A stretch of 64,000 nucleotides of DNA from Thermonema rossianum DSM 10300 (GCF_000426825.1 NZ_KE384579.1:78877-142876), one strand, 5' to 3'. Shown: positions 7,974-17,203, counted from the first letter of the stretch. The notes: generated from the sequence alone by a model not told the origin. Numbers and translations are program-made.

Positions 7974-9366
7974 GTTCGAGTGTTTTAAGCAAATTTAAAA
8001 AAATTGGCAAATGTTGTTCTATATTGCCGGCGCCCATGACTACTACCGTCAGCGGAGGAGCAGCAGAGCGAAGCAGCTGCTCGAGCGATGTTTCTATAGC
8101 ATCGGCGGTTGGGGCTATAAGCGTGGGCACCGGACAATGGTGGGCAATGAGTGCGCTGTCCACCCCTTCGATAGGGGCTTCCCGGGCCGGATAAATGGGC
8201 GTAAGCAGCACCCGGTCGGCAAGCCCCAGGGCTTTGCCAAAGGCAGCGGCAAAGTCGCGGGTACGGGTGTACAGGTGTGGTTGAAACACAGCCACCAACT
8301 GCCTTTGAGGGTATAGCCGGCGCATGGCTTGCAGGGTGCTTTCTATCTCGGTAGGGTGGTGTGCATAATCATCGACCAGTACGTAGTGTGCCGAGCGATA
8401 CCACACCTCCGAGCGCCGCTTGACCCCTTGAAACGAAGCCAAGGCGTCGATGATGCAGGAAGGAGCGATACCTATGCGATGAGCTACGGCAAAAGCAGCG
8501 GTGGCATTGAGTGCATTGTGCAAGCCGGGCACCTGTAGGCGCAGCGCATAGCTGTTTTCCTTTGCGACCATGAGTGTGAAGCAAAGCTGCTCGTTTTCAT
8601 AACGCAGCTCTTTTATGCTATACGAACAGCCGGGATGCTTGCCATAGCGCCACGTGTGCAATGAAGCGGGCGGCACAGCACGCACCTCTTCGTGGGCAAT
8701 GAGCATACCACCGCTTTGTATGTTGCCCAGAAAGGCTTCGAAACTGTCAACGATGGCCGCCTCACTGCCGTAGATGTCCAGATGGTCGGCTTCTATGTTG
8801 GTAACCACGGCTATAGTGGGGTGCAGGTGCAGGAAAGAGCGATCGTACTCGTCGGCTTCGGCTACAATCCAGGCTTCCGGAGACGATGAAAGCAGCAGGT
8901 TGTTCCGGTAGTTACGCATGATGCCACCGACAAAAGCGGTGACGGGCACGCCGGCCTGTTGCAAGATATGGGCAATCATGGCAGTGGTGGTGGTTTTTCC
9001 ATGCGTGCCGGCAACGGCAATTAGGCGGTGCGTGCGGCTGATGAGCCCCAGCAGAGCTGCCCGCTTGATAACCTCAAAGCCGTTTTCGCGGAAATAGCAC
9101 AACTGCGGATGTTCCTGCGAAACGGCAGGCGTATATACTACCAGTACTTTGTCGCTATGGATGAAGTCAAGAGGAATGTGTTCGCAACCTTCTTCATAAG
9201 TTACAAAGATGCCCTTTTCTTCGAGCATACGCGTAATTGCCGAGGCATTGCGGTCATAGCCTGCCACCTGCATGCCTTGGCTCCGGCACCACTGGGCAAG
9301 CGCACTCATGCCGATGCCGCCAATGCCTATGAAATACACATGTGTATATTGTTCGAGATTGTTCAT
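7954..9366 (-). CDS. murC: UDP-N-acetylmuramate--L-alanine ligase MurC
   Basis: MurC adds L-alanine to UDP-MurNAc in the cytoplasm, the first step of the peptide stem. The Rossmann motif GIGGIGMSALA is at residues 14-24, the Mur ligase ATP loop GTHGKTTTT at 120-128, and the UDP-binding/ATPase motif ADEYDRSFL and DDYAHHPTE follow in the right order. With the ATG at 9366 the protein has 470 residues, the usual size; the frame extends 14 codons upstream but that would place the start before the -7 element at 9398-9405. The usual neighbour murG is separated from it by a plus-strand gene. Confidence 0.97.
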   Translation of the reverse strand: MNNLEQYTHVYFIGIGGIGMSALAQWCRSQGMQVAGYDRNASAITRMLEEKGIFVTYEEGCEHIPLDFIHSDKVLVVYTPAVSQEHPQLCYFRENGFEVIKRAALLGLISRTHRLIAVAGTHGKTTTTAMIAHILQQAGVPVTAFVGGIMRNYRNNLLLSSSPEAWIVAEADEYDRSFLHLHPTIAVVTNIEADHLDIYGSEAAIVDSFEAFLGNIQSGGMLIAHEEVRAVPPASLHTWRYGKHPGCSYSIKELRYENEQLCFTLMVAKENSYALRLQVPGLHNALNATAAFAVAHRIGIAPSCIIDALASFQGVKRRSEVWYRSAHYVLVDDYAHHPTEIESTLQAMRRLYPQRQLVAVFQPHLYTRTRDFAAAFGKALGLADRVLLTPIYPAREAPIEGVDSALIAHHCPVPTLIAPTADAIETSLEQLLRSAAPPLTVVVMGAGNIEQHLPIFLNLLKTLEHEQTQA

Positions 9367-9397
9367 TTGACAAAAATGTGTTGACTTTCCTGATAAG

Positions 9398-9405
9398 CAA
9401 AGGTA
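9398..9405 (-). promoter_or_regulatory. Probable -7 element of the murC-ftsQ-ftsA run
   Basis: TACCTTTG on the minus strand (complement of CAAAGGTA), 32 bases upstream of the murC ATG. It matches TAnnTTTG exactly, but the -33 region is C-rich and has no clean TTG. It would give the distal division genes a promoter of their own after the cupin gene split the cluster. Confidence 0.5.
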
Positions 9406-9553
9406 CATTTTTTTGTCCTTCGGGGGAGGCAGAAAGGGCAGCAGTCAACTTTTTTCCGATGCTTTCGTATTGAATGCAAGCGATTTGACAAGCATAGCTT
9501 TTGCATAAGATTTGTAGAGTGCTTGTTTGACACATCATTAAATTGCCAAGCCT

Positions 9554-10441
9554 ATGAAAACACAAGCCATTCCGCTGCATCCGGTTGAGCGCATTTCGGT
9601 CAAGGAAAAAGAGCGCTTTCATGAAGAGTTTCTGAAGCCCAACAAACCTGTGATTTTTAAAGATCTCAGTCATGACTGGCCTGCCTACACCAAGTGGACT
9701 TATGACTATTTCAAGCAGTTGGCGGGGCATGTGATGGTGGATTTGTATAATAACCTGCCGGCAGCGCCCGATAAAAGCTGCATGGCGCCCGATGCACGCA
9801 TGACCTTCGGCGAGTATTTGGATTTGATTGAGCGTGAGCCCACAGACCTGCGCATTTTCTTGTTTAACTTGATGAAATATGCGCCTCAATTAAAAGAAGA
9901 CTACCGGGTGCCTGATGTGACAGACGGTTTTTTGAAAGAGCTTCCTTTCCTGTTTTTTGGAGGAACCGGCTCTATCGTACACATGCACTATGATATTGAC
10001 ATGTCGCATGTCTTTTTGACACAGTTCAAGGGCGTGAAGCGTGTCGTGCTGTTTGCACCGGAATACACGCCCTTCTTGTACCATCTGCCCTTTACGGTGC
10101 AGTCTTATGTAAATGTGAACGAGCCGGATTTCGAGCGCTATCCGGCATTGCGCTATGTGCAAGGCTATGAGTGTTATTTGGAATATGGCGATACGCTCTT
10201 TATTCCTGCCGGCTATTGGCACTATATCGAATACATAGAAGGTGGTTTTGGCATGAGCCTGCGGGCGCTGAATCCCTCTTGGATGAAACGTCTGGAAGGC
10301 GCAGCCAATTTGTTTGTAAAAATGCCTTTAGACAACTTTTTGCGTAAATACTTTACTCAAAGTTGGTATAAATATAAGCACCGCAAAGCCTTTGAGCGTG
10401 CCGAACAGGCTATGAAGCGCCACCATGCGCAAGCTGTATGA
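9554..10441 (+). CDS. Cupin-like (JmjC/cupin_8 family) protein
   Basis: A 295-residue protein of the cupin_8/JmjC-like group of 2-oxoglutarate and Fe(II) dependent oxygenases. The iron triad can be placed: H-x-D in MHYDID (about residues 142-146) and the distal histidine in PAGYWHYIEY (about residue 224). The N-terminal segment FLKPNKPVIFKD resembles that of the FIH/JMJD5 type hydroxylases, several of which hydroxylate ribosomal proteins or other proteins; the substrate here is not known. It sits on the strand opposite to the cell-wall genes, between murG and murC, and its 3' end overlaps the murG 3' end by 32 bases. A possible promoter (TTTG, 18 bases, TAAGATTTG) lies near 9480-9515. Confidence 0.85.
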   Translation: MKTQAIPLHPVERISVKEKERFHEEFLKPNKPVIFKDLSHDWPAYTKWTYDYFKQLAGHVMVDLYNNLPAAPDKSCMAPDARMTFGEYLDLIEREPTDLRIFLFNLMKYAPQLKEDYRVPDVTDGFLKELPFLFFGGTGSIVHMHYDIDMSHVFLTQFKGVKRVVLFAPEYTPFLYHLPFTVQSYVNVNEPDFERYPALRYVQGYECYLEYGDTLFIPAGYWHYIEYIEGGFGMSLRALNPSWMKRLEGAANLFVKMPLDNFLRKYFTQSWYKYKHRKAFERAEQAMKRHHAQAV

Positions 10442-11516
10442 TACACTGTACGATATGTTCGGTTGCTTTGGGGCGTGCCAGCCGGCGTATGTTTTCGCTT
10501 AGCAGGGCACGCTCGGCAGGAGAGTGGAGGAGCGCAAGTGCATCGCTGACCAAAAAGGCGGGGGCTTGCGCTTCGCTTATGATTTTGGCGGCTTGGCGGT
10601 GTACCAATGCCATGGCATTTTTGGTTTGGTGGTCTTCGGCTACATAAGGCGAAGGCACCAGAATAGCCGGTTTGCCTACAATGCAAAGTTCAGAAATGGA
10701 GAGTGCACCGGCACGGGATATAATCAAATCGGCAGCGCTGTAGGCATGGTCCATCCGTTCGATGAAAGCCATGGGGTGCACCCATTCGGAAGCTTGTTGC
10801 TCTTCGACTGCCTGCCGGGCTTTCTCGATAAAGTGCTTGCCTGTTTGCCAAATCACCTGAATGCGGTTGTCGGCAAATCGTCGTATTTGAGCCTGTATGC
10901 TTTCATTAATGACACGCGCTCCCAAGCTGCCCCCCATGACCAACAGCACCGGGGCGCCGTCTTTGAGCCCCAAGGCTTGCAGAGCCTCTGTGCGGGGAGG
11001 AAGCCGCAGGATGTCTTGACGCACCGGATTACCGGTATAAACAATCTTTTCGGCAGGAAAGAAAGCTTCCATGTCCGGATAAGCCACACATATTTTTTGC
11101 GCATATTTGCCCAACCATCGATTGGTAAGTCCGGCATAGGAGTTTTGTTCTTGAATAAGCGTAGGCACGCCTGCGCGGATGGCTGCCAATAGCGTGGGGG
11201 CACTGGCATATCCTCCCACCCCTATGACGATATCCGGCTTTTTTTCTGCTATGATTTGACTTGCCCGCCGGTAGCTTTTCCACAATTTAACAGGCACCTG
11301 CAGGTTGCGCAGGGTCAGTCGCCTTTGAATACCCACAATATCGAGCCCTTCAATAGGGTAGCCCGCCTTGGGGACCCTTTCCATTTCCATGCGGTTCTTT
11401 GCCCCAATGAAAAAAATATCTATTGAAGGGAAGCGTGCTTTGAGTGCATCGGCTATTGCCAATGCCGGAAAGATATGTCCGCCGGTGCCGCCGCCGCTGA
11501 TGATGACCTGTTTCAT
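10410..11516 (-). CDS. murG: Lipid II synthase MurG
   Basis: MurG is the GT28 glycosyltransferase that adds GlcNAc to undecaprenyl-PP-MurNAc-pentapeptide at the inner face of the membrane, making lipid II. The first glycine-rich loop IISGGGTGGHIFPALAIA is at residues 4-21, the second G loop VMGGSLGARVIN follows midway, and the UDP-GlcNAc site shows as ISRAGALSISEL. Size (368 residues) is normal. The start overlaps the ribF stop by 4 bases (ATGA), so the two are probably translationally coupled. The last 32 bases overlap the convergent cupin gene. Usual partners ftsW and murD are not upstream. Confidence 0.97.
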   Translation of the reverse strand: MKQVIISGGGTGGHIFPALAIADALKARFPSIDIFFIGAKNRMEMERVPKAGYPIEGLDIVGIQRRLTLRNLQVPVKLWKSYRRASQIIAEKKPDIVIGVGGYASAPTLLAAIRAGVPTLIQEQNSYAGLTNRWLGKYAQKICVAYPDMEAFFPAEKIVYTGNPVRQDILRLPPRTEALQALGLKDGAPVLLVMGGSLGARVINESIQAQIRRFADNRIQVIWQTGKHFIEKARQAVEEQQASEWVHPMAFIERMDHAYSAADLIISRAGALSISELCIVGKPAILVPSPYVAEDHQTKNAMALVHRQAAKIISEAQAPAFLVSDALALLHSPAERALLSENIRRLARPKATEHIVQCIIQLAHGGAS

Positions 11517-12445
11517 AATGCGTTGAAAAATGAAATGGCTTCCTGATAGTCTTTCTGAATTTGATGACGCAGACTTTCCAAGCTATCAAACTTTTGGTCG
11601 TCGCGCAACTTTTTGAGTAATTCCACGCGTAAGGGAGCTTCGTATAACTCACCTGTAAAGTTCAGCAAGAACACTTCAATGCTGGGCCGGCTTTGCTCTT
11701 TGCCCAAAGTGGGGCGCGTGCCTATATACACCAGGGCTGCTTTGCGTTCGAATTGCTCACCGGAAGCATAGGCAGCATAAATGCCGGCTGCCGGTATGAG
11801 TTTGTAGGCGGCATCTATGTGCAGGTTGGCGGTGGGAAAGCCCAAGGTGCGTCCTATTTTGTCGCCGTGTACGACCGTGCCGCTCAAAGTGTAGGCATAG
11901 CCCAACAGCTGGTTGGCAAGCTCTACATTCCCTTCTTTGAGTGCCTTGCGTATTTTGGTTGAACTCACGGTGATGTCATCGACTTCTTGAGCCGGAATTT
12001 CCTCTACTTCAAAGCCGTAGCGCGGTGCTACCTGTTGCAACAGCCGGATGTTCCCTTGGCGACGGTAGCCAAAGTGATGGTCATAGCCAATGACAATGAG
12101 CCCGGCATGCACCCCCTGTACATACACTTTTTCTATGTATTCGATAGGCATCAGACGGGCAAACTCTTCGGTGAAGGGCAGCATAATAAGCGTGTCTATG
12201 CCTTCTTGGCTGATATGCTCTATTTTTTCCTCAATGGTATTGAGGAGCTCTACAGGCTGCCCCAGCACCAGGCGCGGGTGGGGCCAAAAAGTGATAACCA
12301 CCGATTCGGTTTGGCGCTCTTGAGCTGCCCGGCGCAGGCGTGCCATGATGCGGCGGTGTCCTTGGTGCACACCGTCGAAAGTGCCGGTAGTGACCACCGT
12401 AGGACGATGAGGCCGGTAATCGTGTAGATTATGATAAACTTTCAT
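11513..12445 (-). CDS. ribF: Bifunctional riboflavin kinase / FAD synthetase
   Basis: RibF converts riboflavin to FMN and then FAD. The N-terminal nucleotidyltransferase domain shows TTGTFDGVHQGH at about residues 19-30 and the SSTKIRKAL loop near 166; the C-terminal riboflavin kinase domain shows GRTLGFPTANLH and later RPSIEVFLLNF. At 310 residues it is full length. The start overlaps the truB end by 17 bases, and the stop overlaps the murG start, so it is embedded in a tightly packed operon. Confidence 0.97.
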   Translation of the reverse strand: MKVYHNLHDYRPHRPTVVTTGTFDGVHQGHRRIMARLRRAAQERQTESVVITFWPHPRLVLGQPVELLNTIEEKIEHISQEGIDTLIMLPFTEEFARLMPIEYIEKVYVQGVHAGLIVIGYDHHFGYRRQGNIRLLQQVAPRYGFEVEEIPAQEVDDITVSSTKIRKALKEGNVELANQLLGYAYTLSGTVVHGDKIGRTLGFPTANLHIDAAYKLIPAAGIYAAYASGEQFERKAALVYIGTRPTLGKEQSRPSIEVFLLNFTGELYEAPLRVELLKKLRDDQKFDSLESLRHQIQKDYQEAISFFNAL

Positions 12446-13127
12446 TTCTGCTTTTATACTGCTTCACGTACTCGATTGGCGACAGGGCATTGCTCACTTC
12501 ATAACTACCGATGCGCGTGCGGCGCAGGGCTGTCAGGCAGCCGCCCACCCGGAGTGCTTGTCCCAAATCATGGGCAAGGCTGCGGATATAGGTCCCTTTG
12601 CTGCACACTATGCGTGCATAAAGGTGAGGGGGGGCCCATTGTTGTATTTCAAAGGCATGAATGACTGTCGGGCGCGCTTCTACTTCTATCTCTTTTCCTT
12701 GACGTGCCAGCTCGTAAAGCCGCTTGCCTTGACGCTTGATGGCAGAATACAGAGGCGGGCGTTGCATGATTTCGCCTACAAAGTGTTTTTGTATGCACTG
12801 TTGTATGTCTGCTTGCCGCAGTGCCAGCACCTGCTGCAGCGAAGCCGTGCGGCGCACTTCTGTTTCCAGATCGTAGGAAGGCGATTCGGCCCCCAGCAGA
12901 AACATGGCCAGGTATTCTTTTTCCATGCCTTGCAGCTGCTGTATTTGCTTGGTCTTTTTGCCGGTGCATACAATCAGCAAGCCGGTGGCTAGTGGGTCAA
13001 GGGTGCCGGCGTGCCCCGCTTTTTTTATTTTCAAACGGCGCTTGATATAATTCACCGCATCGAACGAAGTCCATCCATACGGCTTATCGATGAGTATAAT
13101 CTCGCCCGTTTGTGTTGTGTTGTTCAT
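12429..13127 (-). CDS. truB: tRNA pseudouridine(55) synthase TruB
   Basis: TruB makes pseudouridine 55 in the T loop of tRNA. The catalytic aspartate lies in [15 protein letters not shown] (about residues 35-49), preceded by [12 protein letters not shown] and followed by Y-containing PPLYSAIK and [12 protein letters not shown]. From the ATG at 13127 the protein has 232 residues, which is the compact form without a PUA domain common in this phylum. That start overlaps the uppP stop by 4 bases (ATGA); the longer frame up to 13301 would run far into uppP and is rejected. Confidence 0.96.
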   Translation of the reverse strand: MNNTTQTGEIILIDKPYGWTSFDAVNYIKRRLKIKKAGHAGTLDPLATGLLIVCTGKKTKQIQQLQGMEKEYLAMFLLGAESPSYDLETEVRRTASLQQVLALRQADIQQCIQKHFVGEIMQRPPLYSAIKRQGKRLYELARQGKEIEVEARPTVIHAFEIQQWAPPHLYARIVCSKGTYIRSLAHDLGQALRVGGCLTALRRTRIGSYEVSNALSPIEYVKQYKSRNESLS

Positions 13128-13936
13128 GCCATTTGTAAGTCTATGCCTAAAAGCAGTAAAATCAATAAGATGCCGCCCAATACAATGCGATAGTAGCCAA
13201 ATACTTTGAAACCGTGTCTGCCTACGTAGGTGATAAAAGTTTTTACGGCAATCATAGCTACCACGAAAGCCACCACATTGCCTGTCAGCAGCAGCAGCCA
13301 CTCTTCCGAAGAAAGAGCTATGGAGCCGCTCTTATAGAAGTCTTTGAATAGTTTATAAGCCGAAGCAGCAAACATGGTGGGCACTGCCAGGAAAAACGAG
13401 AATTCGGCGGCAGTGATGCGGCTGAGCTTTTGCGCCAGCCCGCCGATGATGGTAGCTGCCGAGCGCGAAACACCCGGTATCATGGCTATACATTGAAAAC
13501 ATCCGATGATAAAAGACTCACGAAAGCCTACCTCTTTATTGGGCATGGCGCTGCCTTCAGGCAACCAGTCGTCTATTTTTACCAGCACCCAGCCCCCCAC
13601 GATGAGCGAAACACTTACGACCCATACATTTTCAAGTAGTGCATCGATATAGTCGCCCGCAAGCAGCCCTACTACCACAGCCGGCAGCATGCCTGCCAGC
13701 AGTTTGAAGTAAAAGTCAAGGCTTTTAAAAAAGCGCTTGTAGTAAAGCACAACTACCGACAAGATGGCACCGAATTGAATATTGACATTGAAAAACTTGA
13801 CAAAGTCGTTGCCGGCGATGTCCAGAAAAGTAGAAACGATAATCAAATGACCGGTGGAAGAAACCGGCAAAAACTCCGTCAGTCCTTCCACGATAGCGAG
13901 CAATACGGCTTCCCAGAAGTTCATAGATATGGTCAA
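13124..13936 (-). CDS. uppP: Undecaprenyl-diphosphatase UppP (BacA family)
   Basis: UppP removes one phosphate from undecaprenyl pyrophosphate so the lipid carrier can be reused in wall synthesis. The signature [16 protein letters not shown] is near the N-terminus and [10 protein letters not shown] in the middle, both with the catalytic glutamate, serine and arginine residues of the family. Several membrane helices are evident and the size (270 residues) is standard. A second ATG at 13924 (MNFWEA) is an equally good start. It sits in the operon DUF3098-uppP-truB-ribF-murG. Confidence 0.96.
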   Translation of the reverse strand: MTISMNFWEAVLLAIVEGLTEFLPVSSTGHLIIVSTFLDIAGNDFVKFFNVNIQFGAILSVVVLYYKRFFKSLDFYFKLLAGMLPAVVVGLLAGDYIDALLENVWVVSVSLIVGGWVLVKIDDWLPEGSAMPNKEVGFRESFIIGCFQCIAMIPGVSRSAATIIGGLAQKLSRITAAEFSFFLAVPTMFAASAYKLFKDFYKSGSIALSSEEWLLLLTGNVVAFVVAMIAVKTFITYVGRHGFKVFGYYRIVLGGILLILLLLGIDLQMA

Positions 13937-13951
13937 TGGTTTGGATGAAAA

Positions 13952-14200
13952 TTAAGCGTCGGTGTGGGGCGTATTTTCTTTTTTCTTGTAAAAAATAGCC
14001 ACAAACACCAGCATAAAACCCAAAAAGCTCACAACAGGACCCAGTGTGAGCCCAAGAAAACCAAAACCAAAGGGTGCGTCGTCCATCATCATGATGATGT
14101 AGCCCAAGGCTATCACCAATACGCTGACGACAAGCAGTATATAGTTGAATTTGCCAAATACATTGGGCGAGGTGCTGGAAGGGGTGTGCTTATTTTCCAT
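13952..14200 (-). CDS. DUF3098 family small membrane protein
   Basis: An 82-residue protein with two hydrophobic segments (YILLVVSVLVIALGYIIMM and a second ending VVSFLGFMLVFVAIFY) and short hydrophilic ends. This matches the DUF3098 family, found next to uppP and ftsX in Bacteroidota; its function is unknown. I choose the ATG at 14200 because upstream codons would run past the promoter and the hydrophobic core is then positioned as in the family. In relatives ftsX is usually just upstream; here recF, on the other strand, takes that place. Confidence 0.8.
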   Translation of the reverse strand: MENKHTPSSTSPNVFGKFNYILLVVSVLVIALGYIIMMMDDAPFGFGFLGLTLGPVVSFLGFMLVFVAIFYKKKENTPHTDA

Positions 14201-14218
14201 GGCTTTTTGTTTTGACCA

Positions 14219-14249
14219 CAAAGAAACAATTATTTTGTGGGAATGCCAA
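14219..14249 (-). promoter_or_regulatory. Possible promoter of the DUF3098-uppP-truB-ribF-murG operon
   Basis: On the minus strand TTG (14247-14249), 20 bases, then TTTCTTTG (14219-14226). The -7 box departs from TAnnTTTG at the second base. The short region between DUF3098 and recF must hold divergent promoters for both. Confidence 0.4.
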
Positions 14250-14263
14250 GCAAGCTTGATTCC

Positions 14264-15373
14264 ATGACGCACCTAAAAAATATAAGTTTAACGGACTTTA
14301 AAAGCTATGCTTCTTTGAAATTAAGCTTCCATGAAAAGCTCAATATTCTTGTGGGGCAGAATGGCGTGGGAAAGACCAATCTGTTGGAGGCCATCTATTG
14401 GCTGCTTACGGGCAAAAGCTTGCAAGGTCATAGCGAGCGCCATGCCATTCGTTATGGAAGCGAAGGGTGGAGCGTAGAGGGCGAAATTGCCGAAGAAGAG
14501 CGGCTGCATCATGTGCGTTGTGCTTTTTATCCTAAACAAGACCGCAAGGCTGTGTTTATCGACGGCAGCCGTGTAGAACGCCTGTTGGACTACTACGGCC
14601 GCTTTCCGGTGGTGAGTTTCACGCCCAATGACATTGATTTGATACGGGAGGCAGCCGAGCAGCGCCGCCGCACCATGGACGCTTTCTTTGCGCAGCTCTC
14701 ACAAGAGTATGCCGTCCACTTGGTGCAATATCATGCCCTGTTGCGCCGCCGCAATGCTTTGCTCAAACAGTGGCGCGAACAACACGCTCCGGACGTAGCC
14801 TTGCTTGAAGTTTTTCATATGCGAATGGAGCAAGAAGCTTATCCGCTGTATGACCTGCGCCGCCGTTTCACCGGCGAGCTCAACCCTTTGGTTTCGTTTT
14901 ATTACGAAAAATTGAGTGGAGGAAAGGAGTTTATCAAAATAGAGTATCGCTCGCAGCTGAGCGAGGCTTCTTTGCAACAGCTATGGCAAGAAAGTTTGCC
15001 CACAGACCTTAAAATGGGCTTTACGTCCAAAGGCATACACCGCGACGACTGGCTATTGCTGCTCAACGACGTGCCTATGAAGTGGAGCAGCTCACAAGGG
15101 CAGCGAAAAACTTTTTTGGTGGCGCTTAAGCTTGCCATGAGTGATTTGCTGTTTCGCAGAAAACAACAAAACCCGCTTTTGTTACTTGATGACATTTTTG
15201 ATAAATTGGACGCTGAGAGAGTGTCGGCATTGCTGCAATTGGTGCGGCAGCAACGTTTGGGGCAGGTGTTCATTACAGACACCGAGCCGGAGCGCATGCA
15301 ACGCCTGCTTGCAGAAAGCCACTTGCCGGGCGCACTCTTCGAAGTCAAACAAGGAAGAGCAGTTCAATTATGA
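14264..15373 (+). CDS. recF: DNA replication and repair protein RecF
   Basis: RecF is an SMC-like ATPase that binds DNA near gaps and helps load RecA with RecO and RecR. The Walker A loop GQNGVGKT is at residues 31-38, the ABC-type signature region appears as SSSQGQRKTFLVALKLA, and Walker B as LLLLDDIFDKLD. Size is 369 residues. I start at ATG 14264 (MTHLKNISL), the position of the family's first strand; a longer frame begins at 14237. The stop overlaps the next gene's start by 4 bases. Confidence 0.95.
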   Translation: MTHLKNISLTDFKSYASLKLSFHEKLNILVGQNGVGKTNLLEAIYWLLTGKSLQGHSERHAIRYGSEGWSVEGEIAEEERLHHVRCAFYPKQDRKAVFIDGSRVERLLDYYGRFPVVSFTPNDIDLIREAAEQRRRTMDAFFAQLSQEYAVHLVQYHALLRRRNALLKQWREQHAPDVALLEVFHMRMEQEAYPLYDLRRRFTGELNPLVSFYYEKLSGGKEFIKIEYRSQLSEASLQQLWQESLPTDLKMGFTSKGIHRDDWLLLLNDVPMKWSSSQGQRKTFLVALKLAMSDLLFRRKQQNPLLLLDDIFDKLDAERVSALLQLVRQQRLGQVFITDTEPERMQRLLAESHLPGALFEVKQGRAVQL

Positions 15374-15678
15374 AAGACAAACACAGAATAGCACATCAAA
15401 AGCCCCTGAGCTTTAGCGAGGTGTTGGCGCATATGATAGAGCAGCATCAAGCCAAGTACCGTTTTTATGGCATGCGCATCGGTGACCTGTGGGCACAGCT
15501 GTTGGGCGCCAATGTTGCCCAGCAAACCGAAAAAATTTACCTGCGCGGCGATACGCTGTACGTTTACCTGCGTTCGCCTGTCTTGAAAAATCAACTTCTT
15601 TTTGCCAAAGAAAAAATTAAAGAGCGCTTAAACGCCCAAATGAAGCGGGAAGTGATAAAAAAAATCGTACTTTACTAA
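15370..15678 (+). CDS. DUF721/DciA family protein
   Basis: A 102-residue protein of the DUF721 family. Members with a longer C-terminus (DciA) act as loaders for the replicative helicase DnaB in bacteria that lack DnaC; a short, domain-only form like this one is common in Bacteroidota next to recF. Visible family features are the helical start (EVLAHMIEQHQ), WAQLLGANVAQQTEKIYLRGDTLYV and SPVLKNQLLFAKEKIKERLN. The ATGA overlap with recF indicates coupled expression. A helicase-loading role is inferred from the family, not shown. Confidence 0.85.
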   Translation: MKDKHRIAHQKPLSFSEVLAHMIEQHQAKYRFYGMRIGDLWAQLLGANVAQQTEKIYLRGDTLYVYLRSPVLKNQLLFAKEKIKERLNAQMKREVIKKIVLY

Positions 15679-15732
15679 GGCAAAAAACTTAGTTTCTTTT
15701 TGTGAACAGTAGGTTATTGATTAAAAGCGCTT

Positions 15733-16575
15733 ATGGAAAACATAGAAAAACCGGAAATCGAAATTGCCCAGCTGCGCCGCCTTATAGAAATGATAAAGAA
15801 GCGCTACGATTATGACTTCAGCAACTATGCCATGTCTTCGTTCCGGCGCCGGGTGCAGCGCTTCATCGAGTTGTTTCGAATAGAAAGCATGGAGGAGCTT
15901 ATTCGCAAGTTGGAGCTGGACAAGCAGTTTTTCAAAACCTTCCTGTCCGAAATTACCGTGAACGTCACGGAAATGTTCCGGGACCCTACTTTTTGGGTAG
16001 AATTGCGCGATGAAATCATTCCCAGCATTTTGATGAACAAAAAGGAGTTTCGCGTGTGGCATGCGGGCTGCTCTTCCGGTGAGGAGGTGTTTTCTATGGC
16101 AATTCTGCTTGATGAAATGGGAATTCTTGACCAAGTCGAAATCGTAGCTACCGACATCGATTATAGCATATTGGACAAGGCGCAGCAGGCTACCTATAAC
16201 CTGCGCAACATGGAAGAGGTAAACAAAAAGAATTATCAGCGCTTCATGGGCAAACGCACGCTCGAAGCTTACTATAAGGTAGAGGACGGCAAGGCTGTGA
16301 TGGATAAAACGCTGCTTCGAAACGTGCAGTTCGTAGAGCACAATCTTGTGAACGGAGAAAAAATAGGAGTGTTTGACCTTATTCTCTGCCGCAATGTGAT
16401 GATCTATTTCAACCAAACCTTGCAAAACGAAGTATTAAAGCTGTTTCATGCCAGCTTGCCGCGCTATGGCTACTTGGCAATTGGCTCGAAGGAATCACTC
16501 ATATGGTGCGAATATGCCAATAAATTCATCATTGTGAACAACAATGAAAAGATTTACAAAAAAATAAGAGATTAA
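15733..16575 (+). CDS. CheR-type protein-glutamate methyltransferase
   Basis: A 280-residue SAM-dependent methyltransferase of the CheR family, which methylates glutamates on chemoreceptors. The N-terminal helical domain (residues 10-85) contains YDFSNYAMSSFRRRVQRF; the SAM loop AGCSSGEEVFS is near residue 110, TEMFRDPTFW just before, and LCRNVMIYFN near 219. Nothing resembling a chemoreceptor, CheA or CheW is encoded nearby. It starts a plus-strand series with a CheB-type gene 31 bases on. The target may be the HAMP-containing receptor encoded at 18083 or a protein elsewhere; stand-alone CheR/CheB pairs next to GAF and PAS sensors are frequent in this phylum. Confidence 0.9.
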   Translation: MENIEKPEIEIAQLRRLIEMIKKRYDYDFSNYAMSSFRRRVQRFIELFRIESMEELIRKLELDKQFFKTFLSEITVNVTEMFRDPTFWVELRDEIIPSILMNKKEFRVWHAGCSSGEEVFSMAILLDEMGILDQVEIVATDIDYSILDKAQQATYNLRNMEEVNKKNYQRFMGKRTLEAYYKVEDGKAVMDKTLLRNVQFVEHNLVNGEKIGVFDLILCRNVMIYFNQTLQNEVLKLFHASLPRYGYLAIGSKESLIWCEYANKFIIVNNNEKIYKKIRD

Positions 16576-16606
16576 ACCTTTTTCCATCTTAACACCGATT
16601 GATTGC

Positions 16607-17203
16607 ATGGCGCGTTTCGACCATATAAGTTCTAAATACAAACTGATTGTCATAGGGGGCTCGGCAGGCAGCTTTCAGGTAGTCTCGCGTATTTTGCAGG
16701 CACTGCCCGAAGATTTCCCTTTGCCCATTGCCATGTGTTTGCACCGGCTCAAAGATGTGCGGGAAGGTTTTGCCGAAGCGCTTTCCTTAAAAACCAACAA
16801 GCCGGTAGTGGAGCCGCTCGATAAAGAGCTTATCAAAAAAGGAACGATTTATTTGGCGCCGGCAAACTATCACTTATGTGTGGAACTGGGGCAGACATTC
16901 TCTCTTTCTACCGAAGAGCCGGTGAACAATTCTCGCCCCTCTATTGACCTGCTGTTCGAAACGGCTGCCTATGCTTATCGCGATAAGTTGATTGGTATTT
17001 TGTTGTCGGGAGCAAACCGCGATGGGGCATGGGGAATGAAAAAAATACACGAGCGGGGAGGGCTTACCATCGTGCAGGAGCCATCGGAATGCCTGATAGA
17101 TACCATGCCTGCATCGGCTATGCAGGCCACCCGCATAGATTATGTATTACGAAGTGACCAAATAATTGATTTTTTACGTAAATTACATAAGCAATACGCT
17201 TAA
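16607..17203 (+). CDS. CheB-type methylesterase (catalytic domain only)
   Basis: A 198-residue protein that corresponds to the CheB catalytic domain without the receiver domain that normally controls it. The catalytic triad can be placed: Ser19 in GGSAGS, His46 in CLHRL and Asp about 139 in GANRDGAWG. CheB removes methyl groups placed by CheR. Because there is no receiver domain, activity would have to be regulated otherwise, for instance by expression or partner binding. It lies between the CheR-type gene (31 bases) and the GAF gene (12 bases), so the three are probably one transcript. Confidence 0.9.
   Translation: MARFDHISSKYKLIVIGGSAGSFQVVSRILQALPEDFPLPIAMCLHRLKDVREGFAEALSLKTNKPVVEPLDKELIKKGTIYLAPANYHLCVELGQTFSLSTEEPVNNSRPSIDLLFETAAYAYRDKLIGILLSGANRDGAWGMKKIHERGGLTIVQEPSECLIDTMPASAMQATRIDYVLRSDQIIDFLRKLHKQYA

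Noticed and set aside
15733-17203. A conventional chemotaxis operon
   Set aside because: Only CheR and a CheB catalytic domain are present; CheA, CheW, CheY and a methyl-accepting receptor with the signalling hairpin are not found.
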